A stretch of DNA of 64,000 bases from assembly GCF_027942865.1 (NCBI RefSeq), contig NC_134515.1:21846227-21910226 (forward strand). The letters are read 5' to 3'. Under the pieces are notes generated by a model that saw only the letters and a program-made list of their open reading frames with translations, did not search any database and was not told the origin of the DNA. The first letter of the stretch is position 1, and each line of letters opens with the position of its first letter. This DNA is from Odontesthes bonariensis. Lineage: Eukaryota; Chordata; Actinopteri; Atheriniformes; Atherinopsidae. Below, one piece after another: positions 1 through 27,500 of this stretch. A program made the position numbers and the translations under genes.

Positions 1-1474
1 AAATCACCTTCCCTGTGGCAGACAATCGCACCTATGAAGAGCAGGTGAATTTACTTTCATGATCTGTTATATTCTTTTTTTTTTAACCACTTTGAAAGCA
101 TGACAACTATACTTGACCGTCCTGCTTCTGAAGATGCAGTAATATGATGACCAAACATTACCATGTTTTGAATATATAGAAATATAGGGAGTTTGTAGGT
201 AAAAATGAGGTACACGCTTATACATTTACCACACCTTCAGCTCTACCTTTATGGGGTTCATACTGGACAAAATCTTTTGTCATTCAAAAAGAACATTGTT
301 GCAAACGTGCATTTTCACATTTGAAACGAATGAACTTCAGCATCTTACAACTAAAGAGGTTTTGCTTGAAAGAGTCGGTGACAAAGACTGGTAGACACTT
401 GTGCTTAACCTCCACAGAAAAGTTATTCTTGGGTATATACTAGCTTCTGAAGCGGAGGGTGCATTTACTTTTTCCAGTGATTAAAGTCACTTCAATTGAC
501 ATTTTCGTTACATAAATTATTGAAAGTCGAAATGTTCGTTTTTTGGCGTTGTTCGTGTGTACACTCTTTCTTTTTTGTACAATGCTTCAAACAAAAGAAC
601 TGAACGTTTTGTTGTCAGGATATGTTGAACTTGTCAGCAGTTTCCATGGGATGCCGACGATCACAGACACAAGCTTTTAGTTGTTTTTGCGTGTTTCAGG
701 CACTGGTCCAGAATGGAGTTGATTTGACAGACACCCAGCAGACATGCGGCAGAGGGAATCTGAGAATGAAACCCACTGCTGGGACGGCCCTCCTCTGGTA
801 CAACCACCTCTCTGACGGTAGAGGTAAGAATAGAAAGCTTTAGCTGTATCATATGCGCACCCAAACATGCAAGTGTTCTTTTCTTTATCCCAGTGTTTTT
901 AGTTTTTATTTGAATAAATATTCATTTGGAGTTTAATACTGACAGGACACAGGAAAATTCTCGTAATGCGTATGGAAAAAAAAACAAAAAACTATTTACT
1001 AGTATATTTGTAGAATCTGTACAGAGCAGACAAAGCTGGCAACCAATACTGAAAGGTCATGTTATTCAGGAACCAGATAGTTTTTAGAAAACTATATACA
1101 CACAAAAAATAATCTGATTTTAGACGGATAGCAGGGGGAAATTGTCCTGTCCTGAAAAATCTACATTTGAAGTATTCCTTCTATATTACTCATACCTGTG
1201 CTGCCAATAGTAAATTCTGCACATATTGTTTGTCATCATTAGCATGGTTGTGTAGCGAGAGAGTTCAGACACTGAACTGTCCCCCCTGCAATCTAAGTCT
1301 AATCCCATTAAAAAGTCAAAAAATGTCATCTCCAAGCGTACCAGTGTCACAATCAAGGGTTAAAGTATCACTGCCGTCTTATATACTGTAAGGCAGCTGC
1401 TTTTGGCCAAAAGAATAGTGTTGAGTGTCTACATGGGGTAGACAGAGCCACCGTATATCAAGATTAGAAAGTGT

Positions 1475-1507
<33 letters not shown>

Positions 1508-1774
1508 TCCAAATCTACATCCGTAAATGCTTTTGGTCTTTTCCCCCTGGCTTCCACAGGTTGGATGGGTGAGCTAGATGAGTATTCCCTGCATGGCGAC
1601 TGCCCAATGAAGCGAGGGGTGAAGTGGGTGGCCAACAGCTGGGTAAATGTGGACCCAGATTACCAACAGCAGGCTCGCTACCAGAGACTAGTTGCCCAAA
1701 GGCAACAAGCTTCATCTGACACGGAGGACCATTATCAATCTCTTTCACACAGTGACCTCCACCAAGATCTATAG
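1..1774 (+). CDS. p4htm: p4htm, transmembrane prolyl 4-hydroxylase, 3' part (last three coding exons)
   Basis: Partial gene; its 5' part lies left of the window. Coding exons are 1-44 (reads ITFPVADNRTYEEQ, donor GTGAAT), 700-823 and 1560-1774, with stop TAG at 1772-1774; phases join correctly (823 supplies the first base of a Gly codon completed at 1560-1561). The peptide matches the C-terminal end of the 2-oxoglutarate/Fe(II) dioxygenase domain of P4HTM: the last exon carries YSLHGDCP followed by RGVKW, so the distal iron-binding His and the 2-oxoglutarate-binding Lys ten residues later are both present. P4HTM is an ER membrane enzyme that hydroxylates prolines, HIF-alpha among the reported substrates. 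The tail after VNVDP is Gln-rich and diverges from mammals. The acceptor of the last exon follows a T run of about 29 bases. Identity is confident; substrates are known from the family only. Confidence 0.9.
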
Positions 1775-1933
1775 CCAGGTGTTGTACTGACATGACAAAG
1801 CAAGTTTACTTTTACAACTGAGTCCTTTTTTATATCAATGAATCCAGTGAGGTCTGGATGGTATTTCCACAATGTCGAATGTTGAAATCAAAATGAAAAT
1901 TGCACACTATAGCATCACATATCATCTCCTTTC

Positions 1934-1939
1934 AATAAA
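1934..1939 (+). terminator. p4htm polyadenylation signal AATAAA
   Basis: Canonical AATAAA 160 bases after the p4htm stop codon and the first in the 3' UTR. The AT-rich sequence that follows to about 2590 could hold further weak sites, so alternative longer 3' ends are possible. Confidence 0.5.
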
Positions 1940-1960
1940 ACTTTGATTTAGTTTTTGATA

Positions 1961-3170
1961 TAAACTACAAGGGGAGGGTTTGACCAGTTTCATCGCAGTT
2001 AAGCCATGAGTAACATATCATTATCTAACAGAATGAATGACATTCTTTTTAAACTGCGCCTTAATTGCATAAAACATATTTAGAATATACTATATGTTGA
2101 CACCATCATGGGATTTGTTAAGGATGTAGTCATATCTGAGATGAGCCTGATTACAAGCCTTCCATGTAGTTTCACTAGGCATCTATTGTTAGGGAATTAA
2201 AGCCTTTTGTTAAAAGCCATGCCGCAACAGTCCCATACAAATGTGTTTCTAAGGGGAATTTTTGTGAGACTTTGTATGTAAGCTGTTCCTCAGTTAGTTT
2301 CCAGAATGAATTAACTTTTATCGTGAAGTGTTATTTAACAAGATGTTATACCTACTTTTAGTTTTTTCGAACTTGTGTGTTTCTAATCCCCACAACTGAA
2401 ACATATTTATTGTCTCATACTATTTATTTAAGTTTAATTTATTTAAATGTTATTTATTGCCACTATTTGAGTTAAAGGAATGCGTATTTATAACAGCTTG
2501 ACGTTGCACTGGATCTGTCACTGTGTCTTATTGTACTTACATGTTTTGAAATGCTATGGAATATGCTGTATAAACCTATGCTTTATTAGTGCTGTTGTGT
2601 GATTGTTTTCCTCTACTGTTGTTGTGCTCGATGACCACTAGATGTCACCCGACACCAAGTGTAGCACTGAAAATCAATGACTCAAGAGACCTTAATTAAG
2701 TGCAAAATGAGCACAAGAATTAAGAGAAATATATCTGTAAGTTTAGAAGTATTATGAAATAATTTATATAAGAACAAAGTTTGATGGCTCATCTCATTCA
2801 CAAATCATCACAAATGGTTGCTGGATCTGTGTTGGTAAGTAACGTGTAAGCAAAATTTAAATGCATGGTGCCCATACATGGATAAATTGAGGTTTAACAT
2901 TAAGTTACATTTTAGAATCTGGCTATAGCACTTTTAGCAGCTGTAAAATAGTGATGTAACTATTAAGGTGAACGATGTGGTGGATTCAAGAGTACATTAC
3001 AGATGGGTGCATCAACGGCATTGCTGTAATTGTGAGTGCCCTGCTGTAGAAAGGAGTCTAAATTCTGTAGAATACTGTGAAAAGTTTGTATCATACGTTT
3101 TTATGAGTTAAATTCGTAATACAGTACAGTGTTTTTGGTGGGCACTTTGGTGCCATCAGGGTTCCCCGCC
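1961..3170. other. Intergenic, AT-rich, no gene seen
   Basis: Between the p4htm 3' end and the hAT-like repeat. I see no ORF with family similarity, no RNA gene and no clear repeat boundary; part may be distal p4htm 3' UTR. Confidence 0.5.
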
Positions 3171-3177
3171 ACCCTGC

Positions 3178-3592
3178 CTGCTGGTGTTGGAAAGTATTTA
3201 GGTACTTGTACTGGAATCCAGGTATTAGGTACTTTATTTAAACTTTACCATTTAAGCGGATTTAAACTACCACTGAACTACGTTCATAAGGGAAGTACAT
3301 ACTTTGTCCTCCGATATTTGTCTTTTAAAAAAGGTAGCCACTTTTTCATTAGCCAGATTTTGCACAACAGATGGCACATAAACTCTTGAAATACAACACA
3401 TTGTCAAAGGCTGAAACAGCCACAGTATCAACAGTTTGGTACTTTTTGCTTTCACTAGCCTACATTTTGCTGTTGGCATGTGTTTCACTCTAAAGTTGTT
3501 GTCTTTTACTTTTACTTGTCATGTAAAAATTCTAACAGCGTTGTATTGGTACTTTTCCCTCAGCTACGCTTCTTCCACCATTGCCAGACAGA
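3178..3592. mobile_element. hAT-like non-autonomous element (degenerate)
   Basis: About 0.4 kb whose ends are imperfect inverted copies: the left end reads CTGGTGTTGGAAAGTATTT and the right end, reverse-complemented, CTGGCAATGGTGGAAGAAGC. The interior has the repeated 'acttttact/ggtact' runs typical of a very common fish hAT-derived MITE. No transposase remains. The target-site duplication is not clean, so the borders are approximate. Confidence 0.5.
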
Positions 3593-3649
3593 TACTACGT
3601 AACACTGGCGCCTGTTGATACAGAACAAATAAACAGAGCGAATCTGACG

Positions 3650-4394
3650 CCACCGTGCGTCTTTCTGCATTTATTTGTGATTTCAGGTCAAGGACGTGCC
3701 GTTTAATGCAGCCATTCTTGTGACTTCTCGTTTGGACCGTGCTGCTGATGCTGTGCGCACCGCACTGGGCTCTTCTCAGCCAATCGTGTCCGCGGGCAGC
3801 GGCAGGAGGAGGAGGAGGGGTCGAGGGGGGTTGGGAGGTAGGAGGCGGGGGGAGCGTCAGTCACGGCCGGACCGTTGAGGAGAGCAGATCACATTCTTCG
3901 GTCGTCGAACCGCGGTATCCCGGACAGGGCCATGGACTTCTGACTAGGCTGTTGAATCGAACAACCCAAGAAACTATTTACTCCAAGGCGTAGTATCATT
4001 TTCATCTAACGGTTATCCATGAGATTCTTCAGGCTTACCTTCAAGTGCTTCGTCGACTGCTTTTGAATCTCCTCTGTCAACGGCTGAACCGACCGCGGCG
4101 CTTTGTGATATTTTCCATCTCTTGGCTGAGCTGAGTGTGATATAAAAAAAAAAAAAAAAACTGCGATTTTTTTTTTCTTCCCCATTTCAAAGAAGAAATA
4201 ACAAACTCAAAGAAAAAAAAATCACAAAGACGACTGGAGCAGTGAATATAGTGGTTACATCTCTCTGTCTGCCTCTCCGAGCCCGCCGGGTGCCCTCCGT
4301 AGCCTGGCATTGTTCAAACTTCGGCTGCCCCTTGACTCAACAAAAACCACCAGCTTGCTCTTGAGATCGTATTTTTGTGCCGCTATCCAAGAAT
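3650..4394 (+). promoter_or_regulatory. Probable slc6a8 promoter and 5' UTR
   Basis: CpG- and GC-rich block upstream of the slc6a8 start, in otherwise AT-rich DNA. An AGCCAAT (CCAAT box) ends near 3784 and is followed by G-rich Sp1-like runs (about 3800-3850). No TATA box is evident. The transcription start cannot be fixed; sequence from about 3900 to 4394 is likely 5' UTR, possibly spliced. Confidence 0.45.
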
Positions 4395-19073
<14,679 letters not shown>

Positions 19074-19904
19074 TGAGCTGAGCTTTGACATCAGCACACA
19101 CATACACAAAAAAACACACACCCTACACCGGTATAATAATAAGAGTTTAGCTACACACCCCACAGCTTTAAAGCTATGAAAAATCCCTGGACAAATGGAC
19201 CAAAGAATACACTGGAAAAAAAAAAAAACGAAATACAGCCTCACCCATACAGTCATACCCTCTGCTCTGTTTTCTGACTCTACCTCGCTGCCTTGCCCCT
19301 CACTTTCCACCCCCTGCCTTCGTGCTGCGTCGTCCTGTCTGGTCCTGTGGGTGTGATTTGTCTGCCGTAGTTGCAATATCCTCCCTCTCCTCACCTTTTT
19401 GTCAATGTTTCCACAGCCTCATTTGTCCCATCTGCCATCTTGTCCTGAATGAGCAGAAACCTAAAAGATTCTGGTTAAAGCTCTTAAATGAAAGACCTCA
19501 TATCTGCTGCTGGTATTCCATCGTCTGAATGTGTGTGCGTGTCGCTGTATGTATGCCTGTGCCTATATATCTGTACATGTGTGGGCATGTGCATGTGTTT
19601 GAATGGAGTGCGTGTTGGACCATGGCAGTGTTATCCTCATTTAGATGTGACATTGAATTAAGCGTACAAAAACAACTTCCATTTGTAAAAAGAAAAAGAA
19701 TCCAAACACAATGAGACAATGCATCACGACTTCCAGCTGTGTATTATAAACTATCTTAAGTATTCTGTGTATTGTAGGTCTGTGAATTAGTGTTAATATT
19801 TGGAGGGGATGGTGATCATTATTTCCACATTAAGAGAAGAAGAAAAACATCTGAACTGTGTAACAAGCTGGAGACTGGGTTGTGGGGAGGGGAAAGAGAG
19901 AAGC

Positions 19905-19910
19905 AATAAA
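19905..19910 (+). terminator. slc6a8 polyadenylation signal AATAAA
   Basis: Canonical AATAAA 832 bases after the slc6a8 stop. It gives a 3' UTR of roughly 0.85 kb, ending before the convergent slc26a6 gene. Confidence 0.6.
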
Positions 19911-20684
19911 TGACCAGATGAAGATGTATTTGATGTGTTTTTAAGGGTATTTATTTACATGGTTTCATTTTTTGAAAATGGCAAATGAAACTGTGCATAT
20001 GCACAGAAACAATTGCTTCAATCACACAAGATATTTTACACCTTTAAGAAAAATAGATCTGTGACGTTATCGGCTTTGCAGTCCACAGAAGCGCCTTTAA
20101 GACTTTCTAAGCGTAGTGTGCCTTCAAATATTTTTTTAATAAGTAAAAAAAAAGTGGTTTTTTTGTTTTGTTTTTTAAAACAGCTTAGAGCTGTTACTGT
20201 TGGTGTGCCATCTAATACGTAATGTACCTAATTAACGGTGTTTAGCCTCTGATAGGTGAAGTGGTCGATGACGCTGAATCCCAAAAATTCAAGCTCAAGA
20301 TGTCAGAGGACTCGCACATGTTATGCTCTATTTAGATTGAGCAGCTATTATACCTTATCTGCCATTCAGCAGATTCTCACAGGACTTTGGAGTACATGAG
20401 GGGTAATTAGGAGAACCTCCAAGAGAGAGTGGCACACCCACATAAGTGACAAATACTAGTGACTCTTGACTTCAGTTTAATGATTATGTATTTCACGTCA
20501 TGTGCGCCATCCAATACAGATCAGTGGCGCCATCCACACCTAGTGAGAACGAGTGTAATTGGATGAATCATATAACGCAAACACTCATTGGTTAGGCTAT
20601 TCGTCAAATTTGTGCTGACACACAAGGAAATCGTCAGAAGCAAGCAAGTGTTCTACAAACTGCAAACGTGAAGCTGTGTGAAGT

Positions 20685-21165
20685 GTGTGCCACGCCACAA
20701 TGTCGGATTCAGAAAAAGATGGCAAAATGTCTGAAAGGTCGGACACAGGCGAGAGCGTATCGGGAGATGGAGACGGAGACCAGCAAGACCTTCCTCATCC
20801 TTGGCCCTATCTCAAAGAATTTTTCGAAATAGTCGGGTGCAAAAATGACTCGTGGAAAATGCAATGCAAACTCTGCACACCCAAGACCCCCGTGTAGAAC
20901 TAATCAGTTTTCAAATTAAGCTTGCAATTCATATAGTGGCATCTACCTTTTTGTGTGGGTTTTTTTAAAAAATAAATAAATAAATGTTTCATTTAAAGGT
21001 TACTTTATACTTTTATACTTTAAGTAGGTTTTGGAGCACATACTTTTTCACTTTTACTTGAGTAAAGAGGTCAAGTTGATACTTCAACTTTTACCAGAGT
21101 GTTTGTAAACTTCAGTATCTATACTTCTACTTAAGTAACAAATGTGTGTACTTTTGACACCACTG
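20685..21165 (+). mobile_element. hAT-like transposon fragment with orphan BED-type zinc finger
   Basis: Between slc6a8 and slc26a6. A frame from ATG 20700 to a stop near 20897 encodes an acidic Ser/Asp-rich start, then HPWPYLKEFFEIVG and CKLC, the layout of a BED zinc finger (aromatic pair, then Cys-x2-Cys) used by hAT transposases. It stops before the His half of the finger. About 100 bases later, 20990-21165 has the repeated 'acttttact' pattern and an end CTTTTGACACCACTG typical of fish hAT 3' termini. I read this as an internally deleted element. The left end is not located (a CAGTGGCG at 20522 is one candidate). Confidence 0.55.
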
Positions 21166-21583
21166 TTGAGGCATGACCATAACAACAACACCCCTCATAT
21201 GTATGCCACCGAGCCTTTCACTCAACTCTCTACCCTCTCAAACAGACTATAAATACAGACTCCTATTAGTCCAGTGTTACATTCTCCCACTCAACCCCCG
21301 CCCATTCGCTGTCTCTCACACACAACACAGAGCGAGAGAGCTGCAATGACGTAATGCTGGTCATCTCATTAGACCATATCATAAAAAGCCTGTTGCCACA
21401 ACAACGGCTCCCTGTATTCCCATGGCAACCAGCCGCCATGTCAAGGTGGTGCATTCTCCCCACGGAGAGGGGAGGAGACTATGACAGCCAATAGTGTGCA
21501 ATGGAACAGACGTCTGCTGGAGAGGAAGAAGAGGAGGAGGGGGAGGAAGATTGCTTGAGCTTGAACGAGGTGACCCCTGCTGG

Positions 21584-24500
21584 TCACATTTGGGTATCAC
21601 AAGAAACATCCTGTGGAATAAAAAAGAAGACTCAGGCCTGAGGATAAAAAAAATTAGTACAGTACGCCAGTGATGATGAAAAAGTAAAGATTCTGAAATA
21701 TCAGCAACAGCCACTTACAAGCATGAAGTCTGTCTGGCCAAGTTTTTTGAATATATGAAGCACTGCATCATGAACCGAGACAAAGAGCCTGCTCTTTGGG
21801 ATGGACTCTGAAAAGAAGTTTGCCCTTTCCAGCTGCTCCACCACACAGGCTAAAATATGGTCACATAACAAACAGGAAAGTGTGCATGATGATTAGAGGG
21901 AAAGCATTGCATGATTATATATTTATGTTTGACTGTCATGTACAAAAGGGAACAAAGGGGCGCCACTGAGGCTGAGACCATGAAGCCTTCATTATCAAAA
22001 GCTGCAGTGCCTTGATTCTCTGTCTCAGTTTTGTCTGGCGTGTCCCCTACCTTGGCAGCCAGCTAGATAGATATCCAGATCAACCTCCCCAAAGTCCCTG
22101 AAGATCTGGCAGGGGAAAAAAAATAAAATAAAATTCTTTACATTTGTTTATCAGATATGAAAATGCTTCCTTACTAGTGACACACAAAGATTCACATTAT
22201 TTAAATATGGAATAATTCAGTTAATCGTTTTACAGACACATACATTTTTCAGCGTCGTCACAGTGACCGTGTCCACAAAGCTGGTTGTAGAAATGTCTAG
22301 GATGATGCTGTGCGTGTCTGATCTGAAGGTCTTTCCTTTTTCTTCATCACCGAAATGCGCAACATGGATGTTCTCATAAACATGGCCACCTTTGTTTGAA
22401 TCTGAGTCTGACATGGGTGTGTCAGCTTGGTAAGCCCAGTTTACTTGGCCTTTGCTAAGGCTATTTGTTGCTGAACTTAAAGCTACGCCATTCTGATTAC
22501 TCGTCTCCTTTGTTGCTGTGTAGTCCGTCCCCTCATTCAGCTCTGAATCCTTCAAAGAGTTTGTGGCGTTGGCCCGATGGTTCAAGGATTTTTTCTGGCA
22601 AAAGGGGGAAATAACGATCAGAAACATACCAAATGAAATTAGCACCATTCCTGTGTCTTTTCAGATGTCATACCTGTTTTTGTGCCTCATTGTTGGCTCT
22701 CTTTTTTTCTTTCTTTTCTTTACGCTTCTGCTTTGCATCTCGTTTCTTCTTTGCTATCTGCAGCTTCCCGATGTCAACTCCACTCTGCGCAAAAAGGCCA
22801 AGCGTCAGAGTTAAGAAAGAGAAGAGAAAGTGAGACAAGAGGAAGCGATAACGAAAGCAGTTTAAGGTGCTGTAAACGGCAGAAGGGTTACATCGCACAT
22901 TCATGGACACAGTTACACACACAGTTACACACACCTTCTCTTGAAGGACCTCCAAGTACATGTCAGCATTTGTGAAGCAGATGGTTGCAGATGAACGGAA
23001 GATTTTAATTCCTGGAATTTCTTTAGACTGTATTTTAAAAATACAGACAAAAAAAATGGCACATTATATATAATTGCCAACATGCATCATCCATTATGAT
23101 GTGAATTTTTCCTGTGGTAGTCACAGAAATAAAGAAACCCCATGTACACAGGACTAATGGGAAGACTTAGCATGCTAGAATCGGCCGAGTACAACTGAGG
23201 TGAGGTTAGGATAGACGTTTGCCAAACATTAAAGCTCTGGAAACATTTTTATTCTTTCTGGGGCAAAAAGGCAACCGCAATATGTACTGTTCTGTAAAGC
23301 ATTTTACCATTTGAATTGTCAGAATATAAGATAAATAACTCAAAAGCTAACTTCATGAGTTCTTAAAGAAGTCAACATATGTCAACATAGTCTTTTAACT
23401 GTGAATATACAAGTATATGATTTTAAAGAATATTCTTACCTCCCTGTAGGTGTCTGTGTCCAGATACAGGTCAGTGCCTGCTACTTTGCCCAAGACAGAG
23501 TAGCGGGGTCTGAAAGATATTAAAATGTCATTGCAAGAAGCACAGCCCTGCAGCCCCATGAAAACCCATTAAAGCCCTACATAACGTGTGCACATTCTAC
23601 TTAAATAATTGATAACTGGAGGCGTGTAGTTACAGTTGTGTTCTGAAGATAACAGTGAGTATGGAAAAGGCAATGGCGACAACCAGACCCAGGTCCAGGT
23701 TCAGCAGGATAGTGCTTGTGAAGGTTACCAGCCACACCAGCTAACAGGGCAGAACAGGAATGTGACAGTGAGTGGCTTCGTCAATGCAGTAAAGTCCAGG
23801 CAGTGTTCAGCTGAGCAGGAAGGCAGTTAAAGCCGATTAAGTCTCACCAAGTCAACTTTGTTGGTTTTCCACAGCATGGCCACATCCATGAACTGCTTAG
23901 ACATTCCTTTCAAATTCACAAACACTATTGTGGATAAGACGGCCTGAGGAACAAACACACAGATTAAATCACACGTATCCACAACTTTATTGGTTAAATG
24001 GTGCAGAAAGCAGAGAGCGTTACCTTGGGAAGATCCTCAAAGAGGGAACCTATTTTCAAAACTGTGACCAGCACAATGACAGAGGAGATCACACCTGCAA
24101 CCTGGCAAGACACACAGTACAATGGATGGGCTATGAGCTAATGCCAAATCAGATGTAATCAAGTAAACTACTGCAAAAATTTCAGGCAACTGGAAGATTG
24201 AAATCCTTATTCATTCTGCAAAAAAAAAAAAAAAAGCGTCAGATTGGTGCCAGTTCCATAACAGAACGTCTGTTCTCAAAGAAGCAAAATGCCTGCAAAG
24301 GGCTTAACTGTGTTAATTGTTTTCTTTCAAAAGTAGACCTTATTTAGGTTTTCCTATGCAACTTGTATATAGATGACCGATGAATTAAAAGCTATTATTA
24401 GACTAGCATTATTTTTTTAAAGCATCCCCCCTTTGCTTCAGGGGCCTGAAGCTTTTGCAAAGTCTTGTGTCAGCGTTTTGCTTTTACTTGTGTCTTGCCC

Positions 24501-27500
24501 CCCGTGCTCTCCTGGACAAGACTCCGAGACAAAGAGGAAGTCACTGAGTAGCACTGGAAAAAGCCGCCAACCGTGTTACTAAGACCCAGAGCAACCAGCT
24601 CCTGGAAGAAGAAAAACAGCAACAACATTTGAATGAGATGTCAAGATTCAATCATAAGAAACGGATGATCTTTGACAGTGAAAACAACATTTGATTGCAC
24701 AAAGGTCCACTGAAGGGACTATAATTGGATCTTGATTTTAACATGCCTTTAGTCCCTGCACATTGTCTGTTTTGATTTTGTAACTTTTGAGCCAATGACC
24801 TAGGTGTATTTTTCATTACCTTTATGGTGTACACATCAACACATTGAGCTGCTGCCACACTGAGAGCAGCTGTCGGCATTTTTAATACACTTGACTGCAT
24901 AAAGCTTGTTAGGCATCAATGATTTAGCGAGCGTTGCTCTTGGAGGTTCAGGCTGCTACTAACTGATGTCTATCCAGCGCACAAAGATCCCAGTTAAAGG
25001 CCTCATACACACTGGAGCATGTAACTATGAGCAATGACAGCAATGAGCGAGAGGGAGCAAAATCTTTATGAAAAAACTCATAAAACACAGTTTGTTTGAG
25101 GTGGCTTCTTTATATGAAACTATTCTCAAAAGAACATCAATCATTTGTACAACAAACTGAAAAAATGACTCGGTTTATGAGCAAAGGGCAGTTTAAAGCC
25201 AGGCTTTGGTTTTGCATTAAGAATGCAAAATCAGAAGACAGTGCAGAAACAAGGCAAGACAGGACACTTGTTCTTCTGTGATTCCATTCATATGCAATTG
25301 TTTCAATCAACTCTTATTTACTCACATCTCATTTGTTTTGTCTGATGCATAAAAAGTGACCCGAGGCAAAAACTCAGCTGTCATTCAGATAAACTGCAAC
25401 ATTTCTCATGTGATGGTATTCTCCCAAATACTTCTTTGACCAATCAGATCAAACTATTAAATGTGTTGCTTTTTGCCTTCAAGGCCAGTAAGAATTACCT
25501 GAACTATTTTCATATAAAATAAACTGAGCACTAAGCGCATAACTCTTTGGAGATGTTCCTGTCTCTGCATTCTAGGGGTGGCTTGATCAGAGTCATTTTT
25601 CCACTGGCGTGACAGTCATGACAAACTGTGAGTGACTGGAGAGCAAAGTCTTATATCGGGATCAAAGTTTCACTCAGTGATTCAGTCAGGAAGAGCATCG
25701 ACTGTTTTAAGCTACCACAGTGCGAGTGTGAGTGCATGCTTTCCTCACCTGGTTGCTATCCACCTTGTAGCCATGTTTAAGGGCAAATGTTTTGCCCAGA
25801 GATATGTTGATGGCATAGCCCACAATGGCCACAGCAAAAGCATCACCGACAACCTCTGAGAACAAAGTGACATCTGGAGCACGTGGGGGCTTGAGCCTGG
25901 AACAGGAGAAAATGATAAATGGTCTAGATTTTGATCACTCACACACAGAACCACACCCAATTGTCAACATTTGCTTTTTTGCACCAAAAAAAAAAAAAAA
26001 AAAAGGCCTAAATGGAATTCTCTGAATCTTACTTCAAAGCCAAGCCTCTGAGGAAACTCACTTGGGGATTTCAACACCACCGGAGTTCAACCAGGAGTCT
26101 AATTAGAAACTTACAAACACTTTGATCGTGTTTCTGGGCAGCGTGTTACTTTTTCTTTTCACCTTAACGTCCGACAGCTATGAAACGTGGTGATGTGTGT
26201 CAGTAAGTTCTCTCTGCCCTGCCCTGCCCATTTCCTTCTCTTTCTCTTACTATTCTGTCAACACGTATATTTCACAACAACAAAGATGGACTCACCCACT
26301 GGGAATCTCTCCAACCACATCAATTCCGTATTCATTGTGGAGTCCACAGAAGTGTGTTATGATTGTTGCTGCTATGATCTGTTAGTGGAAAGGGCAATAA
26401 CGATTCTAATTAAGCATCAGCACATTGGGTGAATTATTATTTTCCACACTCAAACATTTTTGAGTCAATCATTCCTTGGGTCCAGTAGGATAACTGTGGT
26501 TATTGTGCCCTCTGCTGGAAGCCTAAATGGTTACGTCTATTGTTCGAGTGTAAATGAAAGAATGGAGGAAAAAGAAGAGGGAGGACTCACAACTACGAGC
26601 TCAATAGGGATGGGCAAAGGTAGCTTCTTGCTGTAGCAGGCATTGATTTCTTTGACCACAATGAGAACAGTGAGCGCCACAAGGCTCACCACGAGCTCTG
26701 GCACCCTAGTCTGAGGCAGCAGTCTGCAAATATCCACCAGGGTCTGTGAGGAAAGCAGTGCGACAGAGAAGAAATCACCACTGGTGAAAAAGTAGAAAAC
26801 AAATAATTGATGCAGAGTGAAACCCGCAAAGTAAATGTGTATCTGGGGGTGTTGATGTTTGTTCATTTGGACTCGCTGATATGACATGGAGGCCTCTCAA
26901 CTATTCGTACTGTCTCTCTTGATTTGTTCAGGTTTCCACAAAACCTTTGTTGTACCAATTCAGCTGCAAGTATACAGCTTTCCCATTGATTGGTTACCTT
27001 GTCTTCTTTAAAAAGGGTGGGAAAAAAATAACTTTAGGTAAAGCAGGCCCTAACCGGTGGGCAGCACAACACCATGATGAGCTCATTCCCTGTGAGGAAA
27101 AGTTTTTCATTCACAAGTGGTGAATAAACGCAGTCCATTCAAAGCTGACTCATGGGGTATACTGCTAATTACTGTTGGATCCTAATGTAATATGAGTCAC
27201 TTTTGCAACTTTTAGCTGTAGTGTAGGAGGAGAACATTTTGAAATCTATCATATTTCAACACCATCTAATGCGATCAGTGCTGTAAATCACTTAGTCTTG
27301 CACACAGAAATTGATTGCTCAGCACTGTGCATACTGTAGTCCATGTGGGTGTAGTTAAGCTGCCTGATATGATTTTGTTTAAAACTGTGTGAGCATGCAT
27401 AGTTCCACTTTTATCAGAAATATCAGGGAAACACTTGCACTCACATGTTCAGCTGCACCCATCAGATCAGACAGAAAACAGCTGTGTAGGGCCTTTGAAT

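Noticed and set aside
1429-1793. Minus-strand frames over the p4htm last exon
   Set aside because: Shadow of the conserved plus-strand exon; includes a poly-Lys stretch from the T run.
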